Source of the DNA: Saprospiraceae bacterium
GTDB lineage: Bacteria; Bacteroidota; Bacteroidia; Chitinophagales; Saprospiraceae
Assembly: GCA_013214355.1 (NCBI GenBank)
Contig: JABSSL010000009.1
Location: 103,824 to 167,823, forward strand
Length of the DNA stretch: 64,000 nt
Direction: 5' to 3'
Part shown: piece after piece, positions 1 through 9,517 of the stretch
How the letters are laid out: each line of letters opens with the position of its first letter
How positions within the stretch are numbered: the stretch's first letter is position 1
Notes under the pieces: model-generated
What the model saw: only the letters and a program-made list of their open reading frames with translations
Told to the model about the DNA's origin: nothing
Databases searched by the model: none
Made by a program: the position numbers and the translations under genes

Positions 1-349
1 ACTCCGTATCAATGACACTTCCGGCCTGATTTTGGCTTCCGCGTTCCTGCCATTCTCCTCTCAACTTGTCACCAGCCAAAGTAACTACATCACAACCGGA
101 GCGCCAATCCAGACTGCTTTGCTGCGCTTGAGCGATCTGATTGAGGTATTCTTCTTGTAGCCAATTATCCTCCGGGGCTGCTCGGTGCATATCTAACAAC
201 CACTGATTTCGCTTATCAGCATTGCTCCCTTCTTCCCCCTCCTTAACTAAGGTGTGACCATTAGTGGGGGCAGGCATTCGATCGGATTGGCAAGACCAAA
301 AGAGGCAAAACAGTAGGCATAGGAAGGCAGTGGAAGTGTATTGTCTCAT
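1..349 (-). CDS. Lipoprotein, N-terminal part of a probable BNR-repeat protein (partial)
   Basis: The reading frame is open from an ATG at 349 down to the left edge of the window, giving 116 residues, so the C-terminus lies outside. The N-terminus MRQYTSTAFLCLLFCLFWSC is a lipoprotein signal with a lipobox ending FWSC, so the protein should be lipid-anchored after signal peptidase II cleavage. Near the edge the segment GEWQERGSQNQAG resembles the W-x-E-R-G-P-x-N-x-x-G-R stretch that opens many secreted BNR/sortilin-type beta-propeller proteins of Bacteroidota. That family assignment is inference from a short motif. The gene is divergent from the ABC permease on the other side of a 385-bp spacer. 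Confidence 0.6.
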   Translation of the reverse strand, partial: MRQYTSTAFLCLLFCLFWSCQSDRMPAPTNGHTLVKEGEEGSNADKRNQWLLDMHRAAPEDNWLQEEYLNQIAQAQQSSLDWRSGCDVVTLAGDKLRGEWQERGSQNQAGSVIDTE

Positions 350-734
350 CGCTAAGTTTTTCAGCTCTAGGCAAGTGATGCTTCAGACTGGCAGTACAGG
401 ATGAAATGCTTACAAACACTATCTACAGAGTAATTTCGAACCTCCTCGTTGGAGAGTCTAGCATTTCTTCTTCCACACCGGGGGCCTGTTTTGGCGAGCC
501 TGCGCTGTATATAGGAATTAGTCTTATACGAAAACGGTCCTTACAAATATAAAGTATTTCGGTCAAAAAACAGACTGTACTAAATGTCGGGAGTTGTCTT
601 TGTAAGACTATAATAATAGGGTTTTGGTTGTGGAATTAAAAGCCTAAATGCCACTTTGTCTGGTTATAGGCAACCTTGGATCAAAAAAGTTGTATTTGCT
701 AGAGGATACTTTGTCTTTACCAAAACCACCTGCC
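350..734. other. Divergent intergenic region with a possible minus-strand promoter
   Basis: This spacer separates the divergent lipoprotein and permease genes. On the minus strand, 544-551 reads TATATTTG, a match to the Bacteroidota -7 box TAnnTTTG, with TCTG (one mismatch to the -33 TTTG) 19 bp further upstream at 571-574. This could drive the lipoprotein gene with a leader of about 190 nt. On the plus strand TGTCTTTG at 595-602 is a one-mismatch -7 box without a clear -33 partner. The plus frame of the permease can be read back to an ATG at 648, but that extension looks non-coding. Confidence 0.3.
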
Positions 735-3137
735 ATGTTATTCAACTACCTTAAGGTTGCCTTCCGCAATATTTTCCGCCAGAAGCTATATGCTATCATT
801 AATATTTTTGGTTTGGCCATGGGCCTGGCTATCTGCCTACTGATTCTGTTATTTGTGAAGGACGAACTAAGCTATGACAAGTATCATACGCGCGCCAACG
901 ATATCTATCGAATCGTTACCCAGTGGGGGTATGGGACAGACCGAGAAATAGAAACTCCCATTAATTCTTATCGGCTAGCGCCAGCCATAGAAACAGATTT
1001 TCCAGAATTAGAAGCGGTGGTGCGCTTTAGTCCATATGGTGGGCTGATCACTTACAATAATCAAGATTATCAAGAGGATGAGTTGTTTTTAGTGGACGAG
1101 AACGTGTTTGAGGTCTTTGATTTCCCTTGGAAGGCAGGTGATCGTGCGACAGCCTTGGTGGAGCCTTTTACGGTGGCCATCTCGGAATCTACGGCTGAAA
1201 AATACTTCGGGACGGAAAACCCAATCGGGAAAGTGCTACAATGGAATGAGGACAATGAATTACGCGTTACCGGCGTCTTTGAAGATTTTGCCCCTAATAA
1301 TCATATGATCGTAGACCTTTTTGTTTCCATGTCTACTGGCAAGCAGGTTTTCAATCAATTGGTCTTGAATAATTGGGGCGAGGGTTCTCAATATACCTAT
1401 ATACTTCTACCAGAAGGTACCAACCCAGAGACCATTAATGATCGCCTTCCTGATTTTATAGAGAAAAACCTAGGGGAAGGCCGTTCCGAACGTGTCAACC
1501 TATATTTGCAACCACTGACCGACATTCACTTACATTCCAATCTAGGAGGTGAAATCCGAGCCAATAGCGATATCCGATATATTTACATCTCATCCGCCAT
1601 TGCGCTATTCATTATTTTGATCGCTTGTATCAATTATATGAATCTATCTACTGCTCGTTCCATCAAAAGGGCGAAAGAAATTGGGGTGCGGAAAACCCTG
1701 GGAGCACCTCGCTGGGCTTTGGTAAAGCAATTCCTCTCAGAATCTACCTTGATAGCCGTTATCGCTTTCTTTTTGGCCATTGGATTGGTTTGGATATCCC
1801 TCCCTGCATTTAATGCTTTTGTAGAAAAAGGACTAAGTATAAATCCACTGAAAATCCCCAATCTTTATGGAATATTCATTGCAATTACCTTACTGATTGG
1901 TCTCTTGGCGGGCAGTTATCCAGCGCTTTACCTATCCAGCTTTGAAGCGGTAAGCGTATTTCAGGAAAAGGTCAAAAAAGGTACTTTCAGCGCCTGGCTT
2001 CGGAAAGGACTAGTGGTATTCCAGTTCTGTATATCCACCGTTTTGATTGTGGGTACTTTGGTGATCTATCAACAATGGGATTTCCTGAGAAATAAAGATC
2101 TCGGCTATAACAAAGAGAATTTACTGCTTGTTCCTATCCCTTCCTTGCCGCAATATGAATCCTTAAAAGGACAATTGGAGCAAAATCCGGATATCCTGAG
2201 TGTCACAGCATCTAATAAGCGTTTGACCAATCGCTTAAGTAGTAATCTCGGATTTAAAGCAGAGGGGTATGAACCCAGTCCACAGGATCGTACCAGTATT
2301 AAGATTGTGACGGTAGATGAAGATTTTATGAAAACCATTGAAGCTGATTTTATGGCGGGGCGCGATTTCTCAGATGCCTTTGGTAGTGATGATACAGAGG
2401 CTTTTATTTTGAATGAAACAGCGGTGAAGATGATTGGTTGGGCAGATGACCCAATCGGCAAATGGTTTGAAACGAGTGAGTACAATGATGGGACATGGCT
2501 TAAGCGGACGGGTAAGATTGTGGGCGTGGTGGAAGACTTTAATATGGAATCTTTGTACAATAAGGTAGAGCCAGTGGTATACTATATATCCAAAAGCTGG
2601 TTAAACTGGATGACCTTGCGCATCAATGGCAGTCGAACACCTGCGACGATTGATTATGTAAAAGATAAATGGGTACAATATGGCTCCGAAGAGGCTTTTG
2701 ATTATACCTTCTTGGACGATCGCATTGATCAATTGTACGAAGGAGAAGAGCGTTATTTCAAGTTGTTTGTAGCTTGCACGATCTTAGCAATTTTCATTGC
2801 TAGTTTAGGGATTTTCGGGCTTTCTGCCTTTACTGCGGAACAGCGTCGTAAGGAGATTGGCATTCGGAAGGTCTTTGGCGCATCGATCAATAATCTGGTG
2901 ATGCTACTTTCTAAAGAGTTCACTTGGCTGGTCGTAATCGGTTTTGGATTGGCTATACCCGTATCCTACTACATGATGTCTCTCTGGCTTGCCGATTTCA
3001 TTTATCGAATTGATGTGGGCTTCCTCCCATTCTTGGTGGCAGGTATTTTGGCACTCACGATTGCCTGGTTGACGGTGAGCTTTCAATCTGTACGTGCTGC
3101 CTTTGAAAACCCGATCAACAGCCTTCATTACGAGTAA
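735..3137 (+). CDS. MacB/FtsX-type ABC transporter permease
   Basis: This is an 800-residue integral membrane permease of the duplicated FtsX/MacB type common in Bacteroidota. The N-terminus MLFNYLKVAFRNIFRQKLYA and the following hydrophobic segment are the family hallmark. A long periplasmic MacB-PCD-like domain follows, then three helices, a second periplasmic domain, and a C-terminal FtsX core containing EQRRKEIGIRKVFGAS; the first core has RAKEIGVRKTLGAPR. The frame is open back to an ATG at 648, but its first 29 residues do not look like family sequence, so I start at 735. No ATPase gene is adjacent, so it must pair with one encoded elsewhere. The substrate cannot be read from the sequence. 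Confidence 0.9.
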   Translation: MLFNYLKVAFRNIFRQKLYAIINIFGLAMGLAICLLILLFVKDELSYDKYHTRANDIYRIVTQWGYGTDREIETPINSYRLAPAIETDFPELEAVVRFSPYGGLITYNNQDYQEDELFLVDENVFEVFDFPWKAGDRATALVEPFTVAISESTAEKYFGTENPIGKVLQWNEDNELRVTGVFEDFAPNNHMIVDLFVSMSTGKQVFNQLVLNNWGEGSQYTYILLPEGTNPETINDRLPDFIEKNLGEGRSERVNLYLQPLTDIHLHSNLGGEIRANSDIRYIYISSAIALFIILIACINYMNLSTARSIKRAKEIGVRKTLGAPRWALVKQFLSESTLIAVIAFFLAIGLVWISLPAFNAFVEKGLSINPLKIPNLYGIFIAITLLIGLLAGSYPALYLSSFEAVSVFQEKVKKGTFSAWLRKGLVVFQFCISTVLIVGTLVIYQQWDFLRNKDLGYNKENLLLVPIPSLPQYESLKGQLEQNPDILSVTASNKRLTNRLSSNLGFKAEGYEPSPQDRTSIKIVTVDEDFMKTIEADFMAGRDFSDAFGSDDTEAFILNETAVKMIGWADDPIGKWFETSEYNDGTWLKRTGKIVGVVEDFNMESLYNKVEPVVYYISKSWLNWMTLRINGSRTPATIDYVKDKWVQYGSEEAFDYTFLDDRIDQLYEGEERYFKLFVACTILAIFIASLGIFGLSAFTAEQRRKEIGIRKVFGASINNLVMLLSKEFTWLVVIGFGLAIPVSYYMMSLWLADFIYRIDVGFLPFLVAGILALTIAWLTVSFQSVRAAFENPINSLHYE

Positions 3138-3303
3138 TGGGGTTTCCTTCGGCGGACTTAGGTCGAAGGAATCTAAATATTTGACGATTTAAGTTGCATC
3201 CCCTTAACAGGCTGCTTAATTTAGTGGAGTCTTTTGGAGGAGGTATTCGATGCTATCCATCAAACCCTCCGCCAAATCTTAATTTTGCTAAAAATTAATA
3301 CCG

Positions 3304-3648
3304 ATGTCAGATAATCCGTTTGCTAGTATTGACGACAAGTTACTGGGGATCATTAGCTACATCACTCCAATCGGATTGATTGTTGCCGTAATTGGGAATA
3401 AAGATCGAGGATCTGGATACGTTTCTTTTCATGTCCGACAAGCACTTGGGATCTTTGCGCTGAGTATGTTGGCTTGGCTGGTACGCAATATGTTTTTCTT
3501 CTTTATATTAAGTACTATGACCAGTGCGGCCTTGAGCTTAGCGGCTTTTGTCCTTTGGATCATTGCCTTGGTTGGAGCTGCGCAAGAACAGACTAATCCT
3601 GTGCCAGTGGTGGGAGAATACTTCCAAGACTGGTTCCGCAACATGTAG
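3304..3648 (+). CDS. Small DUF4870/Tic20-like membrane protein
   Basis: A 114-residue protein with three to four predicted membrane helices. The pattern of an N-terminal DDKLLGIISYITPIG helix, a polar loop with YVSFHVRQALGIFAL, and a C-terminal helix ending in PVVGEYFQDW matches the DUF4870 family of small membrane proteins (Tic20-like topology), for which no biochemical role is established. It stops 9 bp before the acetyltransferase start, so the two genes are probably co-transcribed. The 166-bp gap after the permease shows no clear terminator. Confidence 0.7.
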   Translation: MSDNPFASIDDKLLGIISYITPIGLIVAVIGNKDRGSGYVSFHVRQALGIFALSMLAWLVRNMFFFFILSTMTSAALSLAAFVLWIIALVGAAQEQTNPVPVVGEYFQDWFRNM

Positions 3649-3657
3649 TTTCTAGCT

Positions 3658-4122
3658 ATGAAAGAAGCCTTGCACTTTCGGGCTGCCACACCGGCAGATG
3701 TACCGCTCATCGTAGAAATGCTAGCTGCGGATAAACTAGGTGCTTTACGTGAGCAATTCGAAGACCCACTGCCTGATGCCTATTGGGATGCCTTCAAGGC
3801 TATAGACCAGGACCCTAATCATGAATTAATGGTGGTGGAGATGGAAGGAGAGGTGATCGGCTGTTTACAATTGAGCTTTTTACCTTATCTCACGTATAAA
3901 GGTGGCTGGCGTGCGCAAATTGAAGCGGTCAGAATCCGTTTGGACAAACGAAGTTTGGGTTTAGGTAAGCAGTTCTTTACTTGGGCCATCGCAAGAGCTA
4001 AGGCCAGAGGTGCGCATGTCCTTCAGCTAACATCTGATAAGAAAAGGCCGGACGCTATTCGATTCTACGAGAGTTTGGGCTTCATTGCCAGTCACGAAGG
4101 CTTTAAGCTTCACTTTCGCTAA
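3658..4122 (+). CDS. GNAT family N-acetyltransferase
   Basis: A 154-residue single GNAT domain. The N-terminal FRAATPADVPLIVEMLAAD is the usual beta1-alpha1 element. The acetyl-CoA site is the segment RSLGLGKQFFTWAIARAKARG, a variant of the Q/R-x-x-G-x-G/A loop. The C-terminal DAIRFYESLGFIASHEGFK gives the classic F-Y-x-x-x-G-F ending. Length is typical for the family. The amine substrate cannot be predicted. It follows the DUF4870-like gene by 9 bp and converges with the SET-domain gene, whose stop is 8 bp away. Confidence 0.88.
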   Translation: MKEALHFRAATPADVPLIVEMLAADKLGALREQFEDPLPDAYWDAFKAIDQDPNHELMVVEMEGEVIGCLQLSFLPYLTYKGGWRAQIEAVRIRLDKRSLGLGKQFFTWAIARAKARGAHVLQLTSDKKRPDAIRFYESLGFIASHEGFKLHFR

Positions 4123-4130
4123 GTGCGACC

Positions 4131-4529
4131 TTAGCTTTCATGAAACCAAAATTTACCTTTCCCATCTGGGCTACCATTATAATTCACGGTAATTTCTTGC
4201 CCGGCCTCAATTTTCATGAGGGCGAAGAAACTCATGGTCTGTCCTTCAAAATCTGGCCTATATTCCGCATTGGGCTTAAAGGAGTGATTGTAGATGGAGC
4301 CGTTTCCCAGGATTAGGGCTGCCTGTTGATCCTGTAAGCCCCAGATGAAGTAATAATCGTGAATAATCGTCTTATCCAAGAGATCTCGCTCAGCGCCTGG
4401 GATCACCAAAACCGGAGCTATTTCAATAATTGACCCTTTTTCTATAGGACTGGATGAGAACACACCACGTCCACCCAACTCACTGTCCGTGATGTACAAG
4501 GACGGGATTTGCTGCATATACTGTAGCAT
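4131..4529 (-). CDS. SET-domain protein (putative lysine methyltransferase)
   Basis: A 132-residue protein consisting almost entirely of a minimal SET domain. Visible landmarks are GGRGVFSSSPIEKG near the N-terminus (the G-x-G/GVF opening), NHSFKPNAEY (the N-H-S-x-x-P-N motif that forms the S-adenosylmethionine pocket), and GQEITVNYNG (the E-I/L-T-x-x-Y motif). These are the three core SET signatures. Bacterial SET proteins methylate lysines in ribosomal or DNA-binding proteins in some species, but the target here is unknown. The post-SET cysteines of eukaryotic enzymes are absent. Two in-frame Met codons (residues 1 and 5) are possible starts. Confidence 0.85.
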   Translation of the reverse strand: MLQYMQQIPSLYITDSELGGRGVFSSSPIEKGSIIEIAPVLVIPGAERDLLDKTIIHDYYFIWGLQDQQAALILGNGSIYNHSFKPNAEYRPDFEGQTMSFFALMKIEAGQEITVNYNGSPDGKGKFWFHES

Positions 4530-4677
4530 TGATTCTATGCAGTTTACAAATGTTTTGTTGGAAAAGCAAATGGGCGTGGCAGGCTGGGGAGAGATGTTGA
4601 TGATAAGCTGTCAAAGCCAGGCAGGCACCGAAGATCGGCTTGGAGGGAGATTCCACTGTTGATCTTGCCCTTCTTCC

Positions 4678-4742
4678 TTGCAGGTGTTTTCATCTACTGG
4701 GCCACCGCGCTTTCCCCTGCCGTTGCAGGTGTTATCACCTGC
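4678..4742. repeat. REP-like inverted/direct repeat
   Basis: Two imperfect copies of an 18-bp unit, TTGCAGGTGTTTTCATCT (4678-4695) and TTGCAGGTGTTATCACCT (4723-4740), lie 45 bp apart in the gap between the SET and oxidoreductase genes. The second copy forms a perfect hairpin, GCAGGTG-TTAT-CACCTGC, at 4725-4742. The surrounding 287-bp gap carries no credible gene; a 64-codon open frame over the repeat is most likely chance. Dispersed hairpins of this style are often REP elements mobilised by IS200-type transposases, but no transposase is present, so that is inference. Confidence 0.45.
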
Positions 4743-4816
4743 GACCTCTTGGCTCCTGGGTTTCCCGGATGGATGTTGGTGAAAACGCCGAATATCAGTC
4801 TGGGGATTTAGCTCCG

Positions 4817-5920
4817 CTACCTCACCTCTTCTAGCTTCCCGGACTCACAAGCCCGGAAAATCGCCTCAATGATCCGGAGATCCTTCAAGCCTTCTTCTCC
4901 CTTAGCAATGCTTCGTTTCCCCGCTTTAATCGACTCCGCAAACTCATCCATTTGGGCAATCTGCTGATAGGGTGGGGTGGCGAAGTGCATCGGTCCATCG
5001 CTGGTTTGTCCGGCGGCGCCCACGGCGTTGAAAGCGGGCTTGAGCTCGACCCAGCCACGTTGAGCGGAAGCGTACAGGCGGTCGACATAGGTGGAGTAGG
5101 AGGTACTGTGGTTAGAGATAGCACCAGAGGGGAAATGCATTTGCCAACTGACGGTCTCGTAGATACCTTTAAATATGTCTTTTTGCATCGTATAGCCTTG
5201 GGCAGTCACGTGCGTAGGCAGTTCACCCAACATCATTCTAGCCCCCTGCATGGCATATAAGCCGAGATCCACGAGCGCGCCACCGCCTCCTTTCTCCTTG
5301 TTGAGACGCCAGGATTCGGGATTGGCCATGGAGAAGCCCAGACTAGCTTCGATGAGATTGATTTTACCATAGACTTGCTCCTGACCCATCCGGTGAGCAT
5401 CCAGATGGAAGGGCTCGAAATACAATCGGTAGCCGACTTGTAGTTGTACGCCTGCGGCTTTGCAGGCATCGACCATGCGCTGACCTTCCTCAACGGACAT
5501 GGCCATGGGTTTTTCACAAATCACATGCTTACCTGCCTTCGCAGCACGGATAGTGTATTCTGCATGCAGAAAGTTGGGAAGAACCACATAGATGATGTCG
5601 ATCTCATCGTTTTTGGCGATCTGATCGAAGGTGTCATAATTATAGACACTACTTGGGTCTAAATCATAGTCCTTTTGCCACTTTTCGGCTTTACTAGGCG
5701 TTCCCGTGACGATGCCTTTGAGTTCACAATGGCGGGTGTGCTGTAGCGCGGGTGCTAGCTGGCGAGTGCTGTAATTGCCGAGGCCCACTAGAGCGATACC
5801 TAGTTTTTTATCTATCGGATTTTGGCAGCTTACGGCGGCAGGCAAGAGCATGCCAGCCGTGGCAGCCATGCCAGTCTTTAAAGCAGTTCTTCGGTGCATA
5901 GTAAATGGGTTCTTCGACAA
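4817..5920 (-). CDS. Gfo/Idh/MocA family oxidoreductase, exported
   Basis: A 367-residue NAD(P)-dependent oxidoreductase. The N-terminus has MHRRTALKTGMAATAGMLLP followed by AAVSC, a twin-arginine-like signal with a possible lipobox, so the enzyme probably acts in the periplasm. The Rossmann fold opens with GIALVGLGNYSTRQLAPALQ. The Gfo/Idh/MocA signature follows as HVICEKPMAMS, with the conserved EKP lysine, and the C-terminal domain has GGGALVDLGLYAMQGARMM. Such enzymes act on sugars, inositols or related alcohols; the substrate is not evident. The start could also be the Met at 5899, which places the RR closer to the N-terminus. Confidence 0.87.
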   Translation of the reverse strand: MSKNPFTMHRRTALKTGMAATAGMLLPAAVSCQNPIDKKLGIALVGLGNYSTRQLAPALQHTRHCELKGIVTGTPSKAEKWQKDYDLDPSSVYNYDTFDQIAKNDEIDIIYVVLPNFLHAEYTIRAAKAGKHVICEKPMAMSVEEGQRMVDACKAAGVQLQVGYRLYFEPFHLDAHRMGQEQVYGKINLIEASLGFSMANPESWRLNKEKGGGGALVDLGLYAMQGARMMLGELPTHVTAQGYTMQKDIFKGIYETVSWQMHFPSGAISNHSTSYSTYVDRLYASAQRGWVELKPAFNAVGAAGQTSDGPMHFATPPYQQIAQMDEFAESIKAGKRSIAKGEEGLKDLRIIEAIFRACESGKLEEVR

Positions 5921-5959
5921 ATCTCTGTAAATAGCAATCTACTGAAATTGTCTAAAAAG

Positions 5960-7351
5960 TTAACTTTCCTGCAGGAGGTTGAGCATCCATTCGGAAAGGA
6001 TCTCCACAATATCTTTATTGAAATTCTGCGTCATGTACTGGCGATTGAAAGCTCCAGAATTACGCATCTCTATATATTCCTCCATCGAAGGTACCCTGGC
6101 GAAGGCATGTTCGGTTTCAGGAATAATCATATACTGACCTTTTCCTGGGTGATAGGTGTTTACCAATGCGGCAATGTTCTTCGCAGCCTCTCCGCTAATG
6201 GCTTGAAGATCATATTCGCCATACAGTGCCAATGTGTGTACGCCGGCCTCTTTCCAGGCTTTCGCTTGATTGTGGTCGTTGAGATTTTGCCAGAAGGTAT
6301 AGTGACGTCCAAAGAGGCGGTCGTTTTCAAAGGCCATAGTGCCATTTTGCATCAATGCTAGATAATCCGGATTTTGAGCCAACTCCGTTGGGCTTTTCTT
6401 CATCAAGAAAAATTCTGCAAGAAGTGGGGCCACCGCTCTAGTGTTGGCATCTAAACGGATAAAATCATCCCCTCTTTTAATGGCTTGCTCCCGATGTACT
6501 TCATGCATGTATTCATGCCAAGATTTGAGCACAGTTCCATAGACTATCACGCCTTTGGGGTGGTGCTTGGCAGCAAGGATAGGGGCTGTTATACCCCCTA
6601 AAGAATGACCAAAATAGAAGATGTTCTCATGGTCAATGAACTTGTATTTCTTCAGCTCACCCAAGGCGGTATCAAAAGCAGCTAATTCTTGGTCATAGTC
6701 AATACTTTCACAATCTAGGGAACCATTACTGTCGCCCACACCGGGTTTCTCTACCCGATACACGGCATAGCCTTTTTCCACCAGACCATCTACCATCCTG
6801 CGGACGGGTCCGGCATTGTCATAATAAGCATCGATGGAGCCACAGTCAAAGCCTTGCATAAATACAACTAATGGGAAATGACCATCTGCTTTGGGTTTGT
6901 GCAAGATAGATCTCAGCATGCCATCCTCAAAAGGTACAGCATCGTATACGATCTGTCCTACCTCCGATTTTTCAAAAGGTTTTCCCTTGACTCTACCAGA
7001 AAGGGTTTGGTGTTTCCCTTTCCTCCAGACGTCTACTTTAATCTTCTGATCAGCTACAAAAGTGCTCGCCAATTGTACGGCCTTTGCTGTGTTTTCAATG
7101 GGCTCTTCGTTAATTCTGAACACAATGTCTCCAGCTTTTAATCCAATACTTGCTGCGGTAGTGTTCGGAATTACGCGTTGTAGGTAGGTGCCTTTTTGTG
7201 AGGGGGCCTGAGTTTGCAATTGAATGTCCTTGGAAACGGGGCCTAGAAGCGCACCAAGCGAGCCTTTTCGAGCCAATTCCTGACTATTCATGTTGAAGGG
7301 TAAGGATAGTAAGAGCACTATCCATAAGGTGGTTACATTCTTACATTTCAT
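5960..7351 (-). CDS. Secreted PDZ-domain alpha/beta hydrolase
   Basis: I place the start at the ATG at 7351, giving 463 residues, because MKCKNVTTLWIVLLLSLPFN is a clean signal peptide; the frame extends 14 codons further to 7393. After the signal comes a PDZ-like domain (residues about 25-115) with TAASIGLKAGDIVFRINEEP. The alpha/beta hydrolase domain follows, with nucleophile elbow GHSLGG, acid YGEYDLQ and histidine PETEHAF, so the Ser-Asp-His triad looks complete. Likely an exported peptidase or esterase. The PDZ-hydrolase combination is less usual than either domain alone; substrate unknown. Confidence 0.85.
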   Translation of the reverse strand: MKCKNVTTLWIVLLLSLPFNMNSQELARKGSLGALLGPVSKDIQLQTQAPSQKGTYLQRVIPNTTAASIGLKAGDIVFRINEEPIENTAKAVQLASTFVADQKIKVDVWRKGKHQTLSGRVKGKPFEKSEVGQIVYDAVPFEDGMLRSILHKPKADGHFPLVVFMQGFDCGSIDAYYDNAGPVRRMVDGLVEKGYAVYRVEKPGVGDSNGSLDCESIDYDQELAAFDTALGELKKYKFIDHENIFYFGHSLGGITAPILAAKHHPKGVIVYGTVLKSWHEYMHEVHREQAIKRGDDFIRLDANTRAVAPLLAEFFLMKKSPTELAQNPDYLALMQNGTMAFENDRLFGRHYTFWQNLNDHNQAKAWKEAGVHTLALYGEYDLQAISGEAAKNIAALVNTYHPGKGQYMIIPETEHAFARVPSMEEYIEMRNSGAFNRQYMTQNFNKDIVEILSEWMLNLLQES

Positions 7352-7553
7352 GTCGGGTCCATTTAGTTGGAGCTGTGGCAGCATGCTGTTCACAACTTCC
7401 TTTCATAAGATATCATAATACAAACTCCTATTGGAGGAGTAAATTGCTAATTAACACTAAGATTGTCAAGTAGTGTAGATGTGCTTTAGTATACGGTAGA
7501 CCTAAAGTAGATATAGGTAGGAGGAGCTATCCTATGGTTTCCTACTATTGAAC

Positions 7554-8519
7554 TTAGATTGGAATCTGCTGGCTACGGCGATATTCTTTTAGTGCTGATC
7601 GGTAGGCGGATAGTTTAGCATTAAACTCTGCCAGTGTATTGGTGTGCTTAATCTGATGGTAATACTTTATCTGGGGGACCAACTTCCTTAGATTGAAGGC
7701 CCAGTAAATGGTCATTAAAGGGTTAATCCAGAGGTGACTACCAGTGGTTCTTTGGGTCCGATGGTAGTCTCCGTATTCTCCGTCTAAGGCACTGATGATG
7801 GAATTTGAGACAATGCTTTCCATGCCGGGCATGCGTTGGTTGGCATATTCTACAGCATTGGCGTAGAGCTGGCCTTCCTCCATCTCTCTCAGTAATTGGA
7901 AAAGGCCAAGGTAAGCCCCGGTTTCAGATAGCTTGGCTACGTTTTCTAGAAACCGAAAATGAGAAACTCCGTGAAAGTGATCCACCCCAAAACCTAAATT
8001 GACTAGAAATTGCTTTTTGATTCCGGTACGGTATACCGCAGCCATAGAACAAATATCTTCCTGGGGTGTGCCTAGACCTTCCTCATCACCAAACATGAGA
8101 CTATCGGTTCCTCCATCTATAAGTAGTACCGTATCTATTTCATGTGTTTTGATGAGATAATGATAGGCATCCCGGAGTGGTGCTACCCCGGTACGTTCAA
8201 AGCCGTACACCTTGGCATCGTAGCCCTGAATCTGGAGCCACGCCTTGAGGTATTTCTCCGGAAAGTAGTTTCTGCCAGAAAGATCTTGGTCTTTTGCCTG
8301 AATTTCATAACAATAAGGGTAAACCTGATGGGCAGTCGTACGGCTCAACCAGGTAAAGGCAAAATTGCTAATGATTACCTTTTTACCTTGTTTTACTAGG
8401 TTTAGATAAAGTGGAATCCCACAGAAGATATCAAAACCACCACCCGCTCCAGCTAGGAGAATGGTTTGACTATCCGAAAGTTGCTGGAAAAAGGGTATCT
8501 GATCGAGTTTGTAGTTCAT
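7554..8519 (-). CDS. DUF1152 family protein
   Basis: A 321-residue cytoplasmic protein. The glycine-rich ILLAGAGGGFDIFCGIPLYL near the N-terminus and LLIDGGTDSLMFGDEEGLGT in the middle are the defining blocks of DUF1152, a family with a Rossmann-like nucleotide-binding appearance and no established reaction. No signal peptide or membrane segment is visible, and the length suits the family. It stands alone on the minus strand, 168 bp from the RDD-protein stop, without a visible operon partner. Confidence 0.8.
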   Translation of the reverse strand: MNYKLDQIPFFQQLSDSQTILLAGAGGGFDIFCGIPLYLNLVKQGKKVIISNFAFTWLSRTTAHQVYPYCYEIQAKDQDLSGRNYFPEKYLKAWLQIQGYDAKVYGFERTGVAPLRDAYHYLIKTHEIDTVLLIDGGTDSLMFGDEEGLGTPQEDICSMAAVYRTGIKKQFLVNLGFGVDHFHGVSHFRFLENVAKLSETGAYLGLFQLLREMEEGQLYANAVEYANQRMPGMESIVSNSIISALDGEYGDYHRTQRTTGSHLWINPLMTIYWAFNLRKLVPQIKYYHQIKHTNTLAEFNAKLSAYRSALKEYRRSQQIPI

Positions 8520-8687
8520 GCCAAGGCTTTATCAAGCGTATCTCAAAACCATACCTCAAGCTGTTGGGGACTCTTCCAAAGCATTATTTCTTTGAAAAAG
8601 GGTTGAGATCGGCTCTATCTATCAATGCTTATCCAACTTCTGCCTTGGCGCATTAGTTCCCTATTGGTAGGACAGCCGAAAAGGTAT

Positions 8688-9287
8688 TTATTGATCCACA
8701 ATGCAAAAGGTGCCCGCCAGCTTGTCATGCATACCTTGTTTTTTAATATCAAAAACCAGACTACCCACCAGAACGATGAAGACGAAACCATAAAAATTAC
8801 TCAAACCGGCCAAGGGAGCCTTTTGGACTACATAGCCAATTTGCATGAAATCGGTTACCTCTGGAAATTCAGGAGAAAAGAACAGATAAATGTTCGACAC
8901 TAGCGAGAAAATAAAGCTTATCGCCCAGGGGAAATACCGCTTAAATGCCTGGTCAATGGAAATGTCATTCAGATGCTCATCTACGAGTTTTATGCCGAGG
9001 AAGCTTTTTCCAAATGTCGCACTCCTTTTCCATTCGAAGTAGGGTTTGTAAAGGGCAGATGCGGTGGTGAGCAGTAGCATGATACCCAGATTCTTGATGT
9101 TCAATGTATTGTATAAGCTCAGTACCATGATCGGAAACAAGATCATAAAGTCTACCAACTGAGCACCTAGGCGCTGCCAAAAGGTGGCTAATTGCGCCTG
9201 TTCGATCGATGGTTGTTCATCAGAAAAAAAGTCGCTATCTATGATTGGATCTTCCATGTCATTCAAGTTTATCTGGGTCTCAGACAA
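8688..9287 (-). CDS. RDD family membrane protein
   Basis: A 199-residue membrane protein with a cytoplasmic acidic N-terminus and four predicted helices. The RDD signature appears as ATFWQRLGAQLVDFMILFPI (the R...D element), with the second conserved region WKRSATFGKSFLGIKLVDEH and the ending KQGMHDKLAGTFCIVDQ, which matches the typical H-D-x-x-A-x-T terminus. The family is widespread; some members have been linked to Na+/H+ transport, but most are unassigned. The flanking gaps show no regulatory elements I can support. Confidence 0.85.
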   Translation of the reverse strand: MSETQINLNDMEDPIIDSDFFSDEQPSIEQAQLATFWQRLGAQLVDFMILFPIMVLSLYNTLNIKNLGIMLLLTTASALYKPYFEWKRSATFGKSFLGIKLVDEHLNDISIDQAFKRYFPWAISFIFSLVSNIYLFFSPEFPEVTDFMQIGYVVQKAPLAGLSNFYGFVFIVLVGSLVFDIKKQGMHDKLAGTFCIVDQ

Positions 9288-9517
9288 TTTTTGTGCTTTA
9301 GAGTCAACCCTTTAACTACAGGCCTTGCTGCCTTTGGGCGCAATTCCCTATCTAAAGCGTGACCAGTCAAGCTAGCTAGATAGACCTGTCCGGCTGACCA
9401 GACGGGACCGCAAAGATTCCCAGAGAAGGGTTTATCTGCCACGTGCAAACTAAAACATTTTGGCCAAATAGAAGTTTAGATTTAGATCTTTACTTGTCTT
9501 GCTACTCAATTTTCTCT

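Noticed and set aside
648..734. N-terminal extension of the ABC permease
   Set aside because: The 29 extra residues do not resemble the conserved family start at 735.
4640..4834. 64-codon plus-strand frame between the SET and oxidoreductase genes
   Set aside because: It overlaps the REP-like palindrome and the oxidoreductase end; its composition is not protein-like.
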